This document shows, piece by piece, positions 1 to 7,476 of a stretch of 64,000 nt of DNA. The stretch lies in IMG/VR virus record IMGVR_UViG_3300025319_000005, positions 148,633-212,632 of that record; one strand, written 5' to 3'. A program made the position numbers and the translations under genes. Position 1 is the stretch's first letter. Each line of letters starts with the position of its first letter. The notes under the pieces are model-generated. The model worked only from the letters and a program-made list of their open reading frames with translations, was not told where the DNA came from and made no database searches. This stretch comes from a virus.

Positions 1-239
1 TTATATAAATCTTCTTTTCTTAATTTCCCTTTTTTGTGAAGAGAAAGTAACCACTTTGAATATTGTCCTAACTTATCTGGAATTCCTTTTTTTATAGGAG
101 TTGTAGGGTCTGCTTTTATAATGTCGTAAAAAAAATCGAGACGAATATCTACATAGTACTTTTCGTATATGTCAGACACTTTTGACTCAGAGAGAATTCC
201 AGCCAATTCCTGCAGTCTTTTTTTGAGTTTGTCGTCCAT
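1..239 (-). CDS. Partial virion-type protein with capsid-targeting-like N-terminus
   Basis: The ATG is at 237-239 and the frame is open to the window edge (79 codons visible, no stop). The N-terminus reads MDDKLKKRLQELAGILSES, a basic amphipathic helix ending in ILSE like many other genes here. The remainder (YYVDIRLDFFYDIIKADPT...) is not recognised. CCTATTTA (246-253 on the minus strand) lies 6 nt upstream, the motif shared by probable late genes. I infer an internal virion protein; the function is unknown. Confidence 0.7.
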   Translation of the reverse strand, partial: MDDKLKKRLQELAGILSESKVSDIYEKYYVDIRLDFFYDIIKADPTTPIKKGIPDKLGQYSKWLLSLHKKGKLRKEDLY

Positions 240-245
240 TTCTTT

Positions 246-253
246 TAAATAGG
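246..253 (-). promoter_or_regulatory. CTATTTA-type late promoter motif
   Basis: On the minus strand this reads CCTATTTA, 6 nt before the ATG of the truncated gene. It is one of more than fifteen similar sites upstream of probable virion genes. Confidence 0.4.
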
Positions 254-265
254 AAATTAAAGAGG

Positions 266-289
266 AAAGTCAGGAAAAATCCTGACTTT
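266..289. terminator. Hairpin, possible terminator
   Basis: Ten-base-pair perfect stem (AAAGTCAGGA / TCCTGACTTT) with a 4-nt loop between two minus-strand genes. There is no long T-run on the minus strand, so terminator activity is only likely. Confidence 0.5.
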
Positions 290-348
290 TAACTTGATTT
301 TTGTTGAATATTATCGTGCAACTTTCGAAAAATTCATTTTGTTTATCC

Positions 349-618
349 TTATTTTCTCAATTTATAACCTTCCATAAAACTATCCCTACTTTTACCTGTA
401 TGTCCCCAATGTGATTTATCATTTTTATTGTTAGTAAAAAATTGCCAAGTAACTATTTCATCCCCTAATCCATTTGATTCAATTAAATGTTTAACAATCT
501 TAATTGAGTATTTTCGGTTAGGGTTATCATATATACCAATGGGATATTTTTTTGATATAATTTCCAATTCTTTTTTTAGTTTACTATCCATAATATTTTT
601 TGGTTTCCTATACACCAT
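349..618 (-). CDS. Hypothetical protein, 89 aa
   Basis: Small protein, rich in Lys/Asn, with no recognised domain. An internal ATG at 591 (MDSKLKKELEIISKKYP) is an equally good start because that N-terminus is a clean amphipathic helix. It is followed by the hairpin at 266-289. Function unknown. Confidence 0.6.
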   Translation of the reverse strand: MVYRKPKNIMDSKLKKELEIISKKYPIGIYDNPNRKYSIKIVKHLIESNGLGDEIVTWQFFTNNKNDKSHWGHTGKSRDSFMEGYKLRK

Positions 619-697
619 AAGGTTTTAACTTATAATTATAAAATTTACGAATTAAAATCCTGTCGAATTTTTTAATACTGCGCTTAGCCGATATACA

Positions 698-1732
698 TTA
701 TCTAATTTCAACATTAAGACGCTCAATTGAGGTGAATTTTATATTTTCTTGGATTTCATTTATTTCTGTATTTGTTAAAGTGCGATCATTTGATTGAAAA
801 ACTATTCTATAACACTTAGATTGTTTACCTGTTTTTGGGTGAGCAAATTCATCTATTAATGAAACATTTTCTATTAAATCGCCTCCATTTTCTCTCACAA
901 TTTCACAAAAATTATTATGAGCGAAATTAGTATCTGCCCAAAATGCCAAATCTCTGGATATTGGTGGATAACTTGAGTATTCCTTAAATTTAACTACATC
1001 TCCAGAAATAAATTGATTTATAAATCTTTCATCAGACGACCAAAAGTAACGTATGTCTGGTATTTCAAATAAGAGGATAGACAATCTTTCCAAACCTAAT
1101 CCAAAAGCAAATGCAGCTTTATTTTCTAAACCACAATTTTCCATAATTTTAGGTTGAACAACCCCTGCACCAAGAACCTCTAACCATTTTCCCTGAAACA
1201 TAACTTCAACTTCAAAAGATGGATGTGTAAAAGGAAAATAATCTTCATTGAAGCGGTATTCACAATTTGGAAAAAGAACATCAATAAGACCTTTTAATGT
1301 TTTTTTAAGTTCTTCTTCTGCGTTTTTTCCATCTTCAATTACACATACACCTTCCATTTGGTGAAAAACCGGATAATGAGAGCTGTCAATATCATCTTTC
1401 CGATACACATCACCTGTAACTAAAAATTTTGTATGACCAGCAGTTAATAATTCATTTTGGTGAGCCGATGTATGGGTTCGTAATATATGATTCTCATCAA
1501 AATAATAAGTATCACTCAATGAACGTGCAGGATGATCTTTTGGAATAAGTAGTTTATCAAAACAATTTTCAGTTGTAACCTTTGGATTTAAATCATCAAA
1601 TTTTTTATATTCATCTCCAAAGTAATCATAGATTTTTCTTTTAATAATTTCTAAAGGATGATTTTTTTGATTGTGTAAATTTCTGCCAATTTTAGCTTGG
1701 ATTCCGGGGGTAATGTTTGATTTAAATTCCAT
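698..1732 (-). CDS. Monomeric mitochondrial-type phenylalanyl-tRNA synthetase
   Basis: This would charge tRNA-Phe with phenylalanine using ATP. From the ATG at 1732 the protein has 344 residues. Class II motifs are visible: FHQMEG at about 123-128 (motif 2) and FGLGLERLSILLFEIPDIR followed by YFWSSDERF (motif 3). The last ~90 residues form an FDX-ACB anticodon-binding domain (GGDLIENVSLIDEFAHPKTG, then CYRI, then RTLTNTEI). In bacteria that domain is on PheT, not PheS. Catalytic core plus FDX-ACB in one short chain is the layout of mitochondrial PheRS (FARS2), and the wording of both domains matches that family closely. The 19 codons upstream of 1732 are AT-rich and not conserved-looking. The phage also encodes tRNA-Phe(GAA) at 36381-36457. 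Confidence 0.9.
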   Translation of the reverse strand: MEFKSNITPGIQAKIGRNLHNQKNHPLEIIKRKIYDYFGDEYKKFDDLNPKVTTENCFDKLLIPKDHPARSLSDTYYFDENHILRTHTSAHQNELLTAGHTKFLVTGDVYRKDDIDSSHYPVFHQMEGVCVIEDGKNAEEELKKTLKGLIDVLFPNCEYRFNEDYFPFTHPSFEVEVMFQGKWLEVLGAGVVQPKIMENCGLENKAAFAFGLGLERLSILLFEIPDIRYFWSSDERFINQFISGDVVKFKEYSSYPPISRDLAFWADTNFAHNNFCEIVRENGGDLIENVSLIDEFAHPKTGKQSKCYRIVFQSNDRTLTNTEINEIQENIKFTSIERLNVEIR

Positions 1733-1819
1733 AAAATAATTGTTTAATTGTTTTTTGTACAAATTTATAAAAATAATATTAATTAACAATATATTAAACG
1801 GAAATCTTTTTAGAATGTT

Positions 1820-2488
1820 TTAATCAAATTTCATATTCATTAGTTCTAACAATTCCTTGTCCATACTGTCAGAATATCCTGAGCTAAAAATGGCAAATTC
1901 CGTTATTAATTTTAAATATTTTGGAGACGGTTCTCCATTTGCCTTGCCCTTAGTCTGAATTGCCATTCCGGTATGAGTATCAATCTCAATTGTTACATGC
2001 GACTCATTCTTTTCGTCTCGTAAAGAAACTATTAACGAATTGCCTTGTTTCACTTTGGTAGTATATGTTCCTACGCAGTTTCTCATTGTTTCGCCTTCTG
2101 TTGCTAAATCTTCCACGTCCAAAAGAACAAAATAATGTATTCCATCACGGCATCTATATAATATTTTATCATCCTCTTCTTTTTCTTTATTTTTAATAGT
2201 TTCATCAAATTTCATGTCGTCATGCCATACTTGTGCCAGTACATAAGCCTCCAAAAAAGATAAAGATAAGATATTTGGCTTTTCTTTTTTTGCCCAATCT
2301 ATTATAAATAAAAATCCATCAAGATTATTCAGAAGAGTATCATCTTTCTTTACTTGACCTCCAATCCAAATATTAAATTTGTCAGTTCCGGATAAACGTC
2401 CGATTTCACTTATTTTTCTAACAAGCTCCTCATCAATTTTGAAGTTATCTAAGAGATATTTTTCTTTCTTTGTTAATTGCTCTGCCAT
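1820..2488 (-). CDS. PcfJ-like domain protein
   Basis: 222 aa. The central motif LATEGETMRNCVGTY followed by G-NSLIVSLRD, then HVTIEI and Q-x-KGKANGEPSPKY is the pattern of PcfJ-like proteins found on plasmids and phages (M-x-N/H-C-V/A/I-x-x-Y core). Two further paralogues with the same core occur at 13830-15941 and 41090-41824. The molecular role of the family is not established. It is 4 nt from the APS kinase gene, so probably cotranscribed with it. Confidence 0.65.
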   Translation of the reverse strand: MAEQLTKKEKYLLDNFKIDEELVRKISEIGRLSGTDKFNIWIGGQVKKDDTLLNNLDGFLFIIDWAKKEKPNILSLSFLEAYVLAQVWHDDMKFDETIKNKEKEEDDKILYRCRDGIHYFVLLDVEDLATEGETMRNCVGTYTTKVKQGNSLIVSLRDEKNESHVTIEIDTHTGMAIQTKGKANGEPSPKYLKLITEFAIFSSGYSDSMDKELLELMNMKFD

Positions 2489-2491
2489 AAT

Positions 2492-3208
2492 CTATTTCTT
2501 AATGTAATTCAAAATTTGCTTAGCACAATCCTCAACATTAAATTTTTGTGTATCAACAATAATCTCTGGGTTTAATGGAATTTCATAAGGTGCTGTATCG
2601 TGCACTCCTGTAAAATCCTTTATCTCCCCACTCCTCGCCTTTGCATACAACCCTTTAACGTCTCTTTGTTCACAAATACTCAAAGGTGTATTGACATATA
2701 TTTCAGTAAAATCCTTACTTATACTCCTTACATAATCTCTTGCTTCAGCATATGGAGAAATAAGACTTACGACAGGTATTATACCTTGACTTTGTAAATA
2801 AACTGCCATTTTTCCAACATCTTGATTGTGTCTTATTCTTGCAGCTTTATCAAAGCCATAATTTTTAAATATTTCTCTGATTTCATCTCCATCCAAAAGC
2901 ATGGCGGCATGACCACCTTCTTTCAGACGAGTTAAAACTTCTTTTGCTATCGTTGTTTTTCCAGAACATGAGAGCCCGGTAAAAAATAACATGCTCGTTC
3001 TATATTTTTTCTTTGTAAGTTTATCCCACACAATATCAAACCAATAATATGTAAGTATTTTTACAATATTTTCCACAAGGCCAAGCATTATGGAGAGTTT
3101 TATGTTTCCAGTAAGAAGAAAAGAAACAACAAATGTTACAACAAAAGAATAAATTCTGTAAATTACAGATTTTGTCATGTGTTTTATGTTAATTATTTTC
3201 CTTAGCAT
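2492..3208 (-). CDS. cysC: DUF2061 membrane domain fused to adenylylsulfate kinase
   Basis: Predicted to phosphorylate APS to PAPS, the universal sulfuryl donor. Residues ~12-64 form two hydrophobic helices of the DUF2061 type (IYRIYSFVVTFVVSFLLTG, then GLVENIVKILTYYWFDIVW), so the enzyme is likely tethered to the inner membrane. The kinase follows: P-loop GLSCSGKTT (78-86), LDGDEIR, RIRHNQDVG, and the C-terminal FTGVHDTAPYEIPLNPEIIVDT typical of CysC. The frame ends 3 nt from the PcfJ-like gene. An ATG at 3178 is an alternative start. A PAPS-using sulfotransferase lies at 12909-13826. Confidence 0.88.
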   Translation of the reverse strand: MLRKIINIKHMTKSVIYRIYSFVVTFVVSFLLTGNIKLSIMLGLVENIVKILTYYWFDIVWDKLTKKKYRTSMLFFTGLSCSGKTTIAKEVLTRLKEGGHAAMLLDGDEIREIFKNYGFDKAARIRHNQDVGKMAVYLQSQGIIPVVSLISPYAEARDYVRSISKDFTEIYVNTPLSICEQRDVKGLYAKARSGEIKDFTGVHDTAPYEIPLNPEIIVDTQKFNVEDCAKQILNYIKK

Positions 3209-3211
3209 TGT

Positions 3212-3478
3212 TTAAGAGTTCACTGTTATAGTTATTCTGCATTGTTGCTCATCTATTTCTTCTACCAAAAAATTTCCGGTAAGTATTTTCTTATCTTCAA
3301 ATCTTTTACCATTAATCATATAGTTTTTTCTGAAACTAAATGTATTATTATCTTCGTTCATATGAAACTCGCTCACAGTATAACAATTCATAACAACCCT
3401 CAATTTGTGTTGTATTGTAGTTCTTTTCCTTCTTTGAAATTTAGGAAAACTGAATAAAAATTGTTTTGTAGCTGGCAT
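3212..3478 (-). CDS. Hypothetical protein, 88 aa
   Basis: No recognised domain; basic N-terminal half, predicted beta-rich C-terminal half (ILTGNFLVEEIDEQQCRITITV). It shares its first base with the stop of the next gene upstream (3478), so translational coupling is likely. Internal ATGs make the exact start uncertain. Confidence 0.55.
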   Translation of the reverse strand: MPATKQFLFSFPKFQRRKRTTIQHKLRVVMNCYTVSEFHMNEDNNTFSFRKNYMINGKRFEDKKILTGNFLVEEIDEQQCRITITVNS

Positions 3479-4050
3479 TAATTTGAGTTATTATTTTTTT
3501 CTGCTTCTATTTTTCTTTTTTTTCTCATTTGATATTGTTCACGATACTTCTTTTTAAGTTGTGGTTTTGTTAGTGGCTTTCTACCGGCACCCTTTGGTCG
3601 ACCTCCTTTATTTGGAGTAGGTTCGATTACTTTAGTGGCATCTGAAACTTCCGGAGCTTCTTCGATTTTAGAAATGGGTTCAGTAACTATAAATTTAATT
3701 GAAGTACCTTCATTTTCAAGTTTGGGCTCTTTATATGGAAAATCATATATTGAGACATCTTCTTTTTGTGGTTTTGAAGTTTGTTCAAATATATCAAGAG
3801 CTTGTTCATTGACTGGGACAATAGGATATACTTGATACGAAATCATTCCAAATGGAACAGAAAAATTTTCTATGCTTTCAATATTCCCTTTTTTCCTTTG
3901 AATAATGATAGATTTTGTTTCTGTTCCAATATCATCAACGAGAATGCAGTTTCCATGAAATAATTCTACAGTTATGCTTTGGCTGTCTGTTTTCATAACA
4001 GATACATTTACTTTAATCCCCATTGGAGATATGTTTTTTATTAGTTTCAT
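3478..4050 (-). CDS. Hypothetical protein with AT-hook-like basic tail
   Basis: 190 aa. The N-terminal 120 residues look beta-rich and unrecognised. Residues ~148-190 contain GGRPKGAGRKP, an AT-hook-like motif, and then a Lys/Arg-rich coiled tail, suggesting DNA binding. A host-type promoter (TATGTTTG, 4071-4078) lies 21 nt upstream, so this gene probably heads an early operon running down to PheRS. Confidence 0.65.
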   Translation of the reverse strand: MKLIKNISPMGIKVNVSVMKTDSQSITVELFHGNCILVDDIGTETKSIIIQRKKGNIESIENFSVPFGMISYQVYPIVPVNEQALDIFEQTSKPQKEDVSIYDFPYKEPKLENEGTSIKFIVTEPISKIEEAPEVSDATKVIEPTPNKGGRPKGAGRKPLTKPQLKKKYREQYQMRKKRKIEAEKNNNSN

Positions 4051-4070
4051 TTGTAATTGATTTTATTATA

Positions 4071-4078
4071 CAAACATA
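4071..4078 (-). promoter_or_regulatory. Host-type -7 promoter element TATGTTTG
   Basis: Matches TAnnTTTG, the Bacteroidota -7 consensus, on the minus strand, 21 nt upstream of the ATG at 4050. Confidence 0.55.
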
Positions 4079-4096
4079 ACTAATTTAAAACAAAAA

Positions 4097-4132
4097 AGAA
4101 AGGCTCGCGATAAAAATTATGCGAACCTTTCT
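4097..4132 (-). terminator. Intrinsic terminator
   Basis: Stem AGAAAGG..GCGA / TCGC..CCTTTCT followed on the minus strand by TTTTTTG, just after the 592-aa virion gene. Confidence 0.8.
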
Positions 4133-4149
4133 AATACAAAAAAATATTA

Positions 4150-5928
4150 TTATTTAATATTCGGATTTGGAACAAAAACCTTTGAATTCAAATCTAAAAT
4201 GTATTTCTTATTCTCATTCAAAAAGTCTTTTTTATAGAATTTATACTCTAATTCAAATAAAGAGCCTGGTTTTTTCACGATTACAGTCTCTTCTGAATTG
4301 CTATTTATTTCCTTTACGTGTTCTTTGATAACTTTTATCGGCTCTTTGCATGGTTTTGAAGGAATAATTGGCTTACTTGTATAATCACATTCATTTAAGA
4401 ATTCATTAAGTTCTTCGTTCTCAACTATTGATTCATTAAGTTTGAAGCTTGTTAATTTTTTCCATCTTTCTTTTAAATATTCATCTGATGTTTTTTCTGT
4501 AACTAAGTATCTTTTATTTATTCCTTTTGCTTCATTTTCAGAAGTGGAGAACATTTTCTTTTTAGTTAAATCCAATCTTGCTTTTGGAGATTCGACAGAT
4601 TCATTTTTTATACCATGTTTTTTTAAACCTTTTGAGGCAAATTCTAATTCTTCCGGACTATTAACTTTGATTCCATCCATTCCAGGTGCTCCAATGATGT
4701 GGTTGTGTTTTAAGTTGTCTAAGTTTTTTTGAGGAACTGTTGTCCAAAAATTATCACCTTCATTCATAGAAACAATTTTATATCCTTCTGCTATTTTGGG
4801 TCTCTTATTTGCTTTTTGTTTACCATATGCAGTTTCTTTTACTGTTTTTTTAAATGCATTAGGCGTAAGATAAGCGCCAGCTCCTGCACCACTTGGTCCG
4901 GAAGCTGTAACTCCTGCTCCAGCGCCACCTTCTTCATTAAGTTCCTCTGCTTTTTCTGTTTTAGAAACATGAATTTTATCTATATGATTGAAAAGATCTT
5001 TTTTCTCAATAGGAGTAAGAGATTTAAAATCAGATGTTCCAAATTTCTTTTTCATTTGACTCTTCACTAAATCAATATATTCTTCTTTTCCCATTGCGCT
5101 ATTTTCAGCTCTTTCATTTAATTCTTTTTCATTTTTATCAAATAAAAGAGACTTCCCTTTTTCAGCTTTTTTATCGATTTTATCATAAGGACTTACTTTT
5201 GATAAAGGTTTAGTATTAGCATCTTTTATTGGTTTTATATTTTTTTCTTCTTTTTTTGATTCATTTATTGAGCCAAATAATTCTTCCGAAGAGGAAAATA
5301 TGCTTTTAAGTGTTAGTTTTTTCATTGATTGTTTATTTTCATTAACGATAGATGTTGTGCTTTTGTCAGTTTTATCTTCAACTCCAAGCTTAGTGTTTGA
5401 TAGATAACCTACTTCTTTTTTTGCAGCTTCTGAAAAAAGTTCTTTCATAGCTTTTTGTAATTCTGCTTTTTTAGAAGCGTCAGCAGAAATTGATTTAATA
5501 AAAGCATAAGCTGTTGTACTTTTACCTGAATATTTATTAGAATCTACTCCTCTAAAAAATCCAGCTTCTGTAGTTCTGTATTCAACATTAACCGTTTTGC
5601 CATTAAATTCGAAATTGATATCAGACTGAACTCTTTTTACACCAAGTATTACTTGCTTTTCTAAGCTTGATTTAGTTTTACCAGCAATTTTTATACTGAA
5701 TTTGTTTTGTTCAGTGCCGGTACCATAAGCTTTTCCAGTTCCGTAAAATCCAGCTTTCTTTTCATTTTTTTCAAATCCCATTTTGGAAAACGCATCTTCT
5801 GTTGTAGATTCAAGCAATTCTTTTGCAAGCTCTATAACACTTTCTTTTATTTCGACTCCCTGTTGAAAATCGTCAGTTCTTTTAACTTCTGGATTCGTAG
5901 AGGGTTCTTTATCTTTTGGATTAGCCAT
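4150..5928 (-). CDS. Large virion-type structural or internal protein
   Basis: 592 aa, Lys/Glu/Ser-rich, with long low-complexity and coiled regions and a Gly/Ala-rich patch (GAGAGVTASGPSGAGAGAYL, ~345-364). There is no enzyme motif. It resembles scaffold, core or internal proteins of large T4-like phages in composition. CTATTTAT lies 19 nt upstream and a strong terminator follows, so it is a single late transcription unit. Function inferred only. Confidence 0.6.
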   Translation of the reverse strand: MANPKDKEPSTNPEVKRTDDFQQGVEIKESVIELAKELLESTTEDAFSKMGFEKNEKKAGFYGTGKAYGTGTEQNKFSIKIAGKTKSSLEKQVILGVKRVQSDINFEFNGKTVNVEYRTTEAGFFRGVDSNKYSGKSTTAYAFIKSISADASKKAELQKAMKELFSEAAKKEVGYLSNTKLGVEDKTDKSTTSIVNENKQSMKKLTLKSIFSSSEELFGSINESKKEEKNIKPIKDANTKPLSKVSPYDKIDKKAEKGKSLLFDKNEKELNERAENSAMGKEEYIDLVKSQMKKKFGTSDFKSLTPIEKKDLFNHIDKIHVSKTEKAEELNEEGGAGAGVTASGPSGAGAGAYLTPNAFKKTVKETAYGKQKANKRPKIAEGYKIVSMNEGDNFWTTVPQKNLDNLKHNHIIGAPGMDGIKVNSPEELEFASKGLKKHGIKNESVESPKARLDLTKKKMFSTSENEAKGINKRYLVTEKTSDEYLKERWKKLTSFKLNESIVENEELNEFLNECDYTSKPIIPSKPCKEPIKVIKEHVKEINSNSEETVIVKKPGSLFELEYKFYKKDFLNENKKYILDLNSKVFVPNPNIK

Positions 5929-5947
5929 TTTTAATACTTCTTTGTTA

Positions 5948-5955
5948 ATAAATAG
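5948..5955 (-). promoter_or_regulatory. CTATTTAT late promoter motif
   Basis: Exact CTATTTAT on the minus strand, 19 nt before the ATG at 5928. Confidence 0.5.
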
Positions 5956-5994
5956 CAGAAAAATTGGAAAAGCTGTAATGTTCTGAAAACAAAA

Positions 5995-6016
5995 AATCCA
6001 GCAACATTGCTGGATT
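5995..6016 (-). terminator. Intrinsic terminator
   Basis: Ten-base-pair stem AATCCAGCAA / TTGCTGGATT followed on the minus strand by TTTTG; closes the operon ending at 6022. Confidence 0.75.
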
Positions 6017-6021
6017 AATTA

Positions 6022-6285
6022 TTAAATTAAATTTTTGCTTTTCCAAACCTCCCAAATATCTCTTTCTATGTCTGGAATACCAGGATTATCAAGATATAAC
6101 TTACCTTTATAAAGATAACCTTTGAATCTTTTTTTTGTTACAGATGATTCTAAAATGCCAAATCTATCTTTTTTATTAAAAGTTACAGTATCAAAAATCT
6201 TTTTAGCATTTAACCAAAATTTATAATTCCATATTGCATTTAAAATATAAAATCGCAGAGTAGAATATTTCCAGTTATTAACCAT
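6022..6285 (-). CDS. Hypothetical protein, 87 aa
   Basis: Aromatic-rich small protein (NNWKYSTLRFYILNAIWNY...). No domain recognised. It starts 3 nt after the stop of the membrane protein gene and ends at a terminator, so it is the last gene of the 7411-to-6022 operon. Confidence 0.6.
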   Translation of the reverse strand: MVNNWKYSTLRFYILNAIWNYKFWLNAKKIFDTVTFNKKDRFGILESSVTKKRFKGYLYKGKLYLDNPGIPDIERDIWEVWKSKNLI

Positions 6286-6288
6286 ATA

Positions 6289-6528
6289 CTAAAAAGGTAA
6301 AATTAAAGATATTGAACTACATATTAATAAAATACAAAATGCAGATAATAAAATCATTAAAGAAACAGAACTGAATGCCATTGCTCCAATCATAAATTTT
6401 TCAATTAAAGAACCAGATTCAGACTCTTGAGACTTTGTGAATTTTTTATATTCCTTTATTATAAAATAAGATACATATCCAAACGCTATACTTAATAGCG
6501 CTAAGAATATTTTAAGAATTATTATCAT
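6289..6528 (-). CDS. Small membrane protein, two TM helices
   Basis: 79 aa with hydrophobic segments at ~2-24 and ~48-77 separated by a charged loop. Size and topology would fit a holin or spanin accessory, but nothing specific supports that. It overlaps the preceding gene by 17 nt. Confidence 0.6.
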   Translation of the reverse strand: MIIILKIFLALLSIAFGYVSYFIIKEYKKFTKSQESESGSLIEKFMIGAMAFSSVSLMILLSAFCILLICSSISLILPF

Positions 6529-6835
6529 GGTTTTCTAAATTATTGTTTTCTTTTATTTGAGAAAATTGCTCTTGTAGTGCTGCTGTTATTTCGCCAACTT
6601 GTTTAGTAAATTGGTCTGGTTTTTCGTTCCCATTCTTTATAATTGTTAACGTTTCTATCGTTGATTCAATTTTAGAAAGTTCAGTAAAAAGATCAACAGC
6701 TTGATTAACAATACCGGATACTCCACTATCTGAAATATTTTTATTTAAAACCAAATCAAGTTGAGCCAAAACATTATCTCTTTGTGAATAAAGTTTTGAC
6801 TCCACGGCTTTTAAAATTAAATTTTCTTTTTCCAT
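6512..6835 (-). CDS. Hypothetical coiled-coil protein
   Basis: 107 aa, heptad-rich helices (VDLFTELSKIESTIETLTII), ending in a Asn-rich tail. No recognised family. Operon member between the 189-aa protein and the small membrane protein. Confidence 0.6.
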   Translation of the reverse strand: MEKENLILKAVESKLYSQRDNVLAQLDLVLNKNISDSGVSGIVNQAVDLFTELSKIESTIETLTIIKNGNEKPDQFTKQVGEITAALQEQFSQIKENNNLENHDNNS

Positions 6836-6841
6836 TGTATT

Positions 6842-7411
6842 TTACATATCTTCTAATTCAACTTGCTTCTTTCCTTTTTTTACTTTGCCTTCTTTTGCAA
6901 GTTTTTTCTCTTCTTTTCTTTCTTCTAAGTTTCTTCTACAGGCCAAATCGACTATCTCAGATGTACTCATTACTTTATCTGCTCCAAAGAAACGCATATT
7001 TGATTTGTATTCTTTTGAGTCCGGTGGGTTTTTACCAACTTTTTGTTTTTCCATATCACCCATGTCAATACCACAAAGAGCTTTGTCAAGCATAATTATT
7101 TTTTGTTCAGGAGTAATGTCCTTCCACACATCATAAAATACAGTTAAAATGAAGTCATAGGTATCATTAATCATTTTGTCCATATCATTTCTTTTGAAAA
7201 GATCAAACAATGAATAACTGCTTCCATCTTTTTTGGGTTTATCCGAATATAAGAATTTAATCCTATTTGGCTCGATGTACTCGTTGTGTTGTGTAGTTTT
7301 TTTGATATGATTAGCTATAAATAGCATCTCATCATCAGCATCTTCAAATTTTTCAATACTTTGAAAAACGGGGGTAGCATTTTTCAGCTTTAATTCTAAT
7401 TCTTTGTCCAT
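6842..7411 (-). CDS. Hypothetical conserved-looking phage protein
   Basis: 189 aa. The middle (FDLFKRNDMDKMINDTYDFI, then VFYDVWKDITPEQKIIMLDKAL) looks like a folded helical domain; the C-terminus is very Lys/Glu-rich. No catalytic motif. A host-type promoter (TATATTTG, 7439-7446) lies 28 nt upstream. Confidence 0.6.
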   Translation of the reverse strand: MDKELELKLKNATPVFQSIEKFEDADDEMLFIANHIKKTTQHNEYIEPNRIKFLYSDKPKKDGSSYSLFDLFKRNDMDKMINDTYDFILTVFYDVWKDITPEQKIIMLDKALCGIDMGDMEKQKVGKNPPDSKEYKSNMRFFGADKVMSTSEIVDLACRRNLEERKEEKKLAKEGKVKKGKKQVELEDM

Positions 7412-7438
7412 TGGATAATTTTTTATTTGTTTAGGTTA

Positions 7439-7446
7439 CAAATATA
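7439..7446 (-). promoter_or_regulatory. Host-type -7 promoter element TATATTTG
   Basis: TAnnTTTG match on the minus strand, 28 nt upstream of the ATG at 7411. Confidence 0.5.
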
Positions 7447-7476
7447 ATTAGCGCAAACGAGAAAATCAAATTTTTT

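Noticed and set aside
4729-5070. Plus-strand frames opposite the 592-aa virion gene
   Set aside because: Phe/Cys/Ser-rich translations are the antisense shadow of a Lys/Glu-rich gene.
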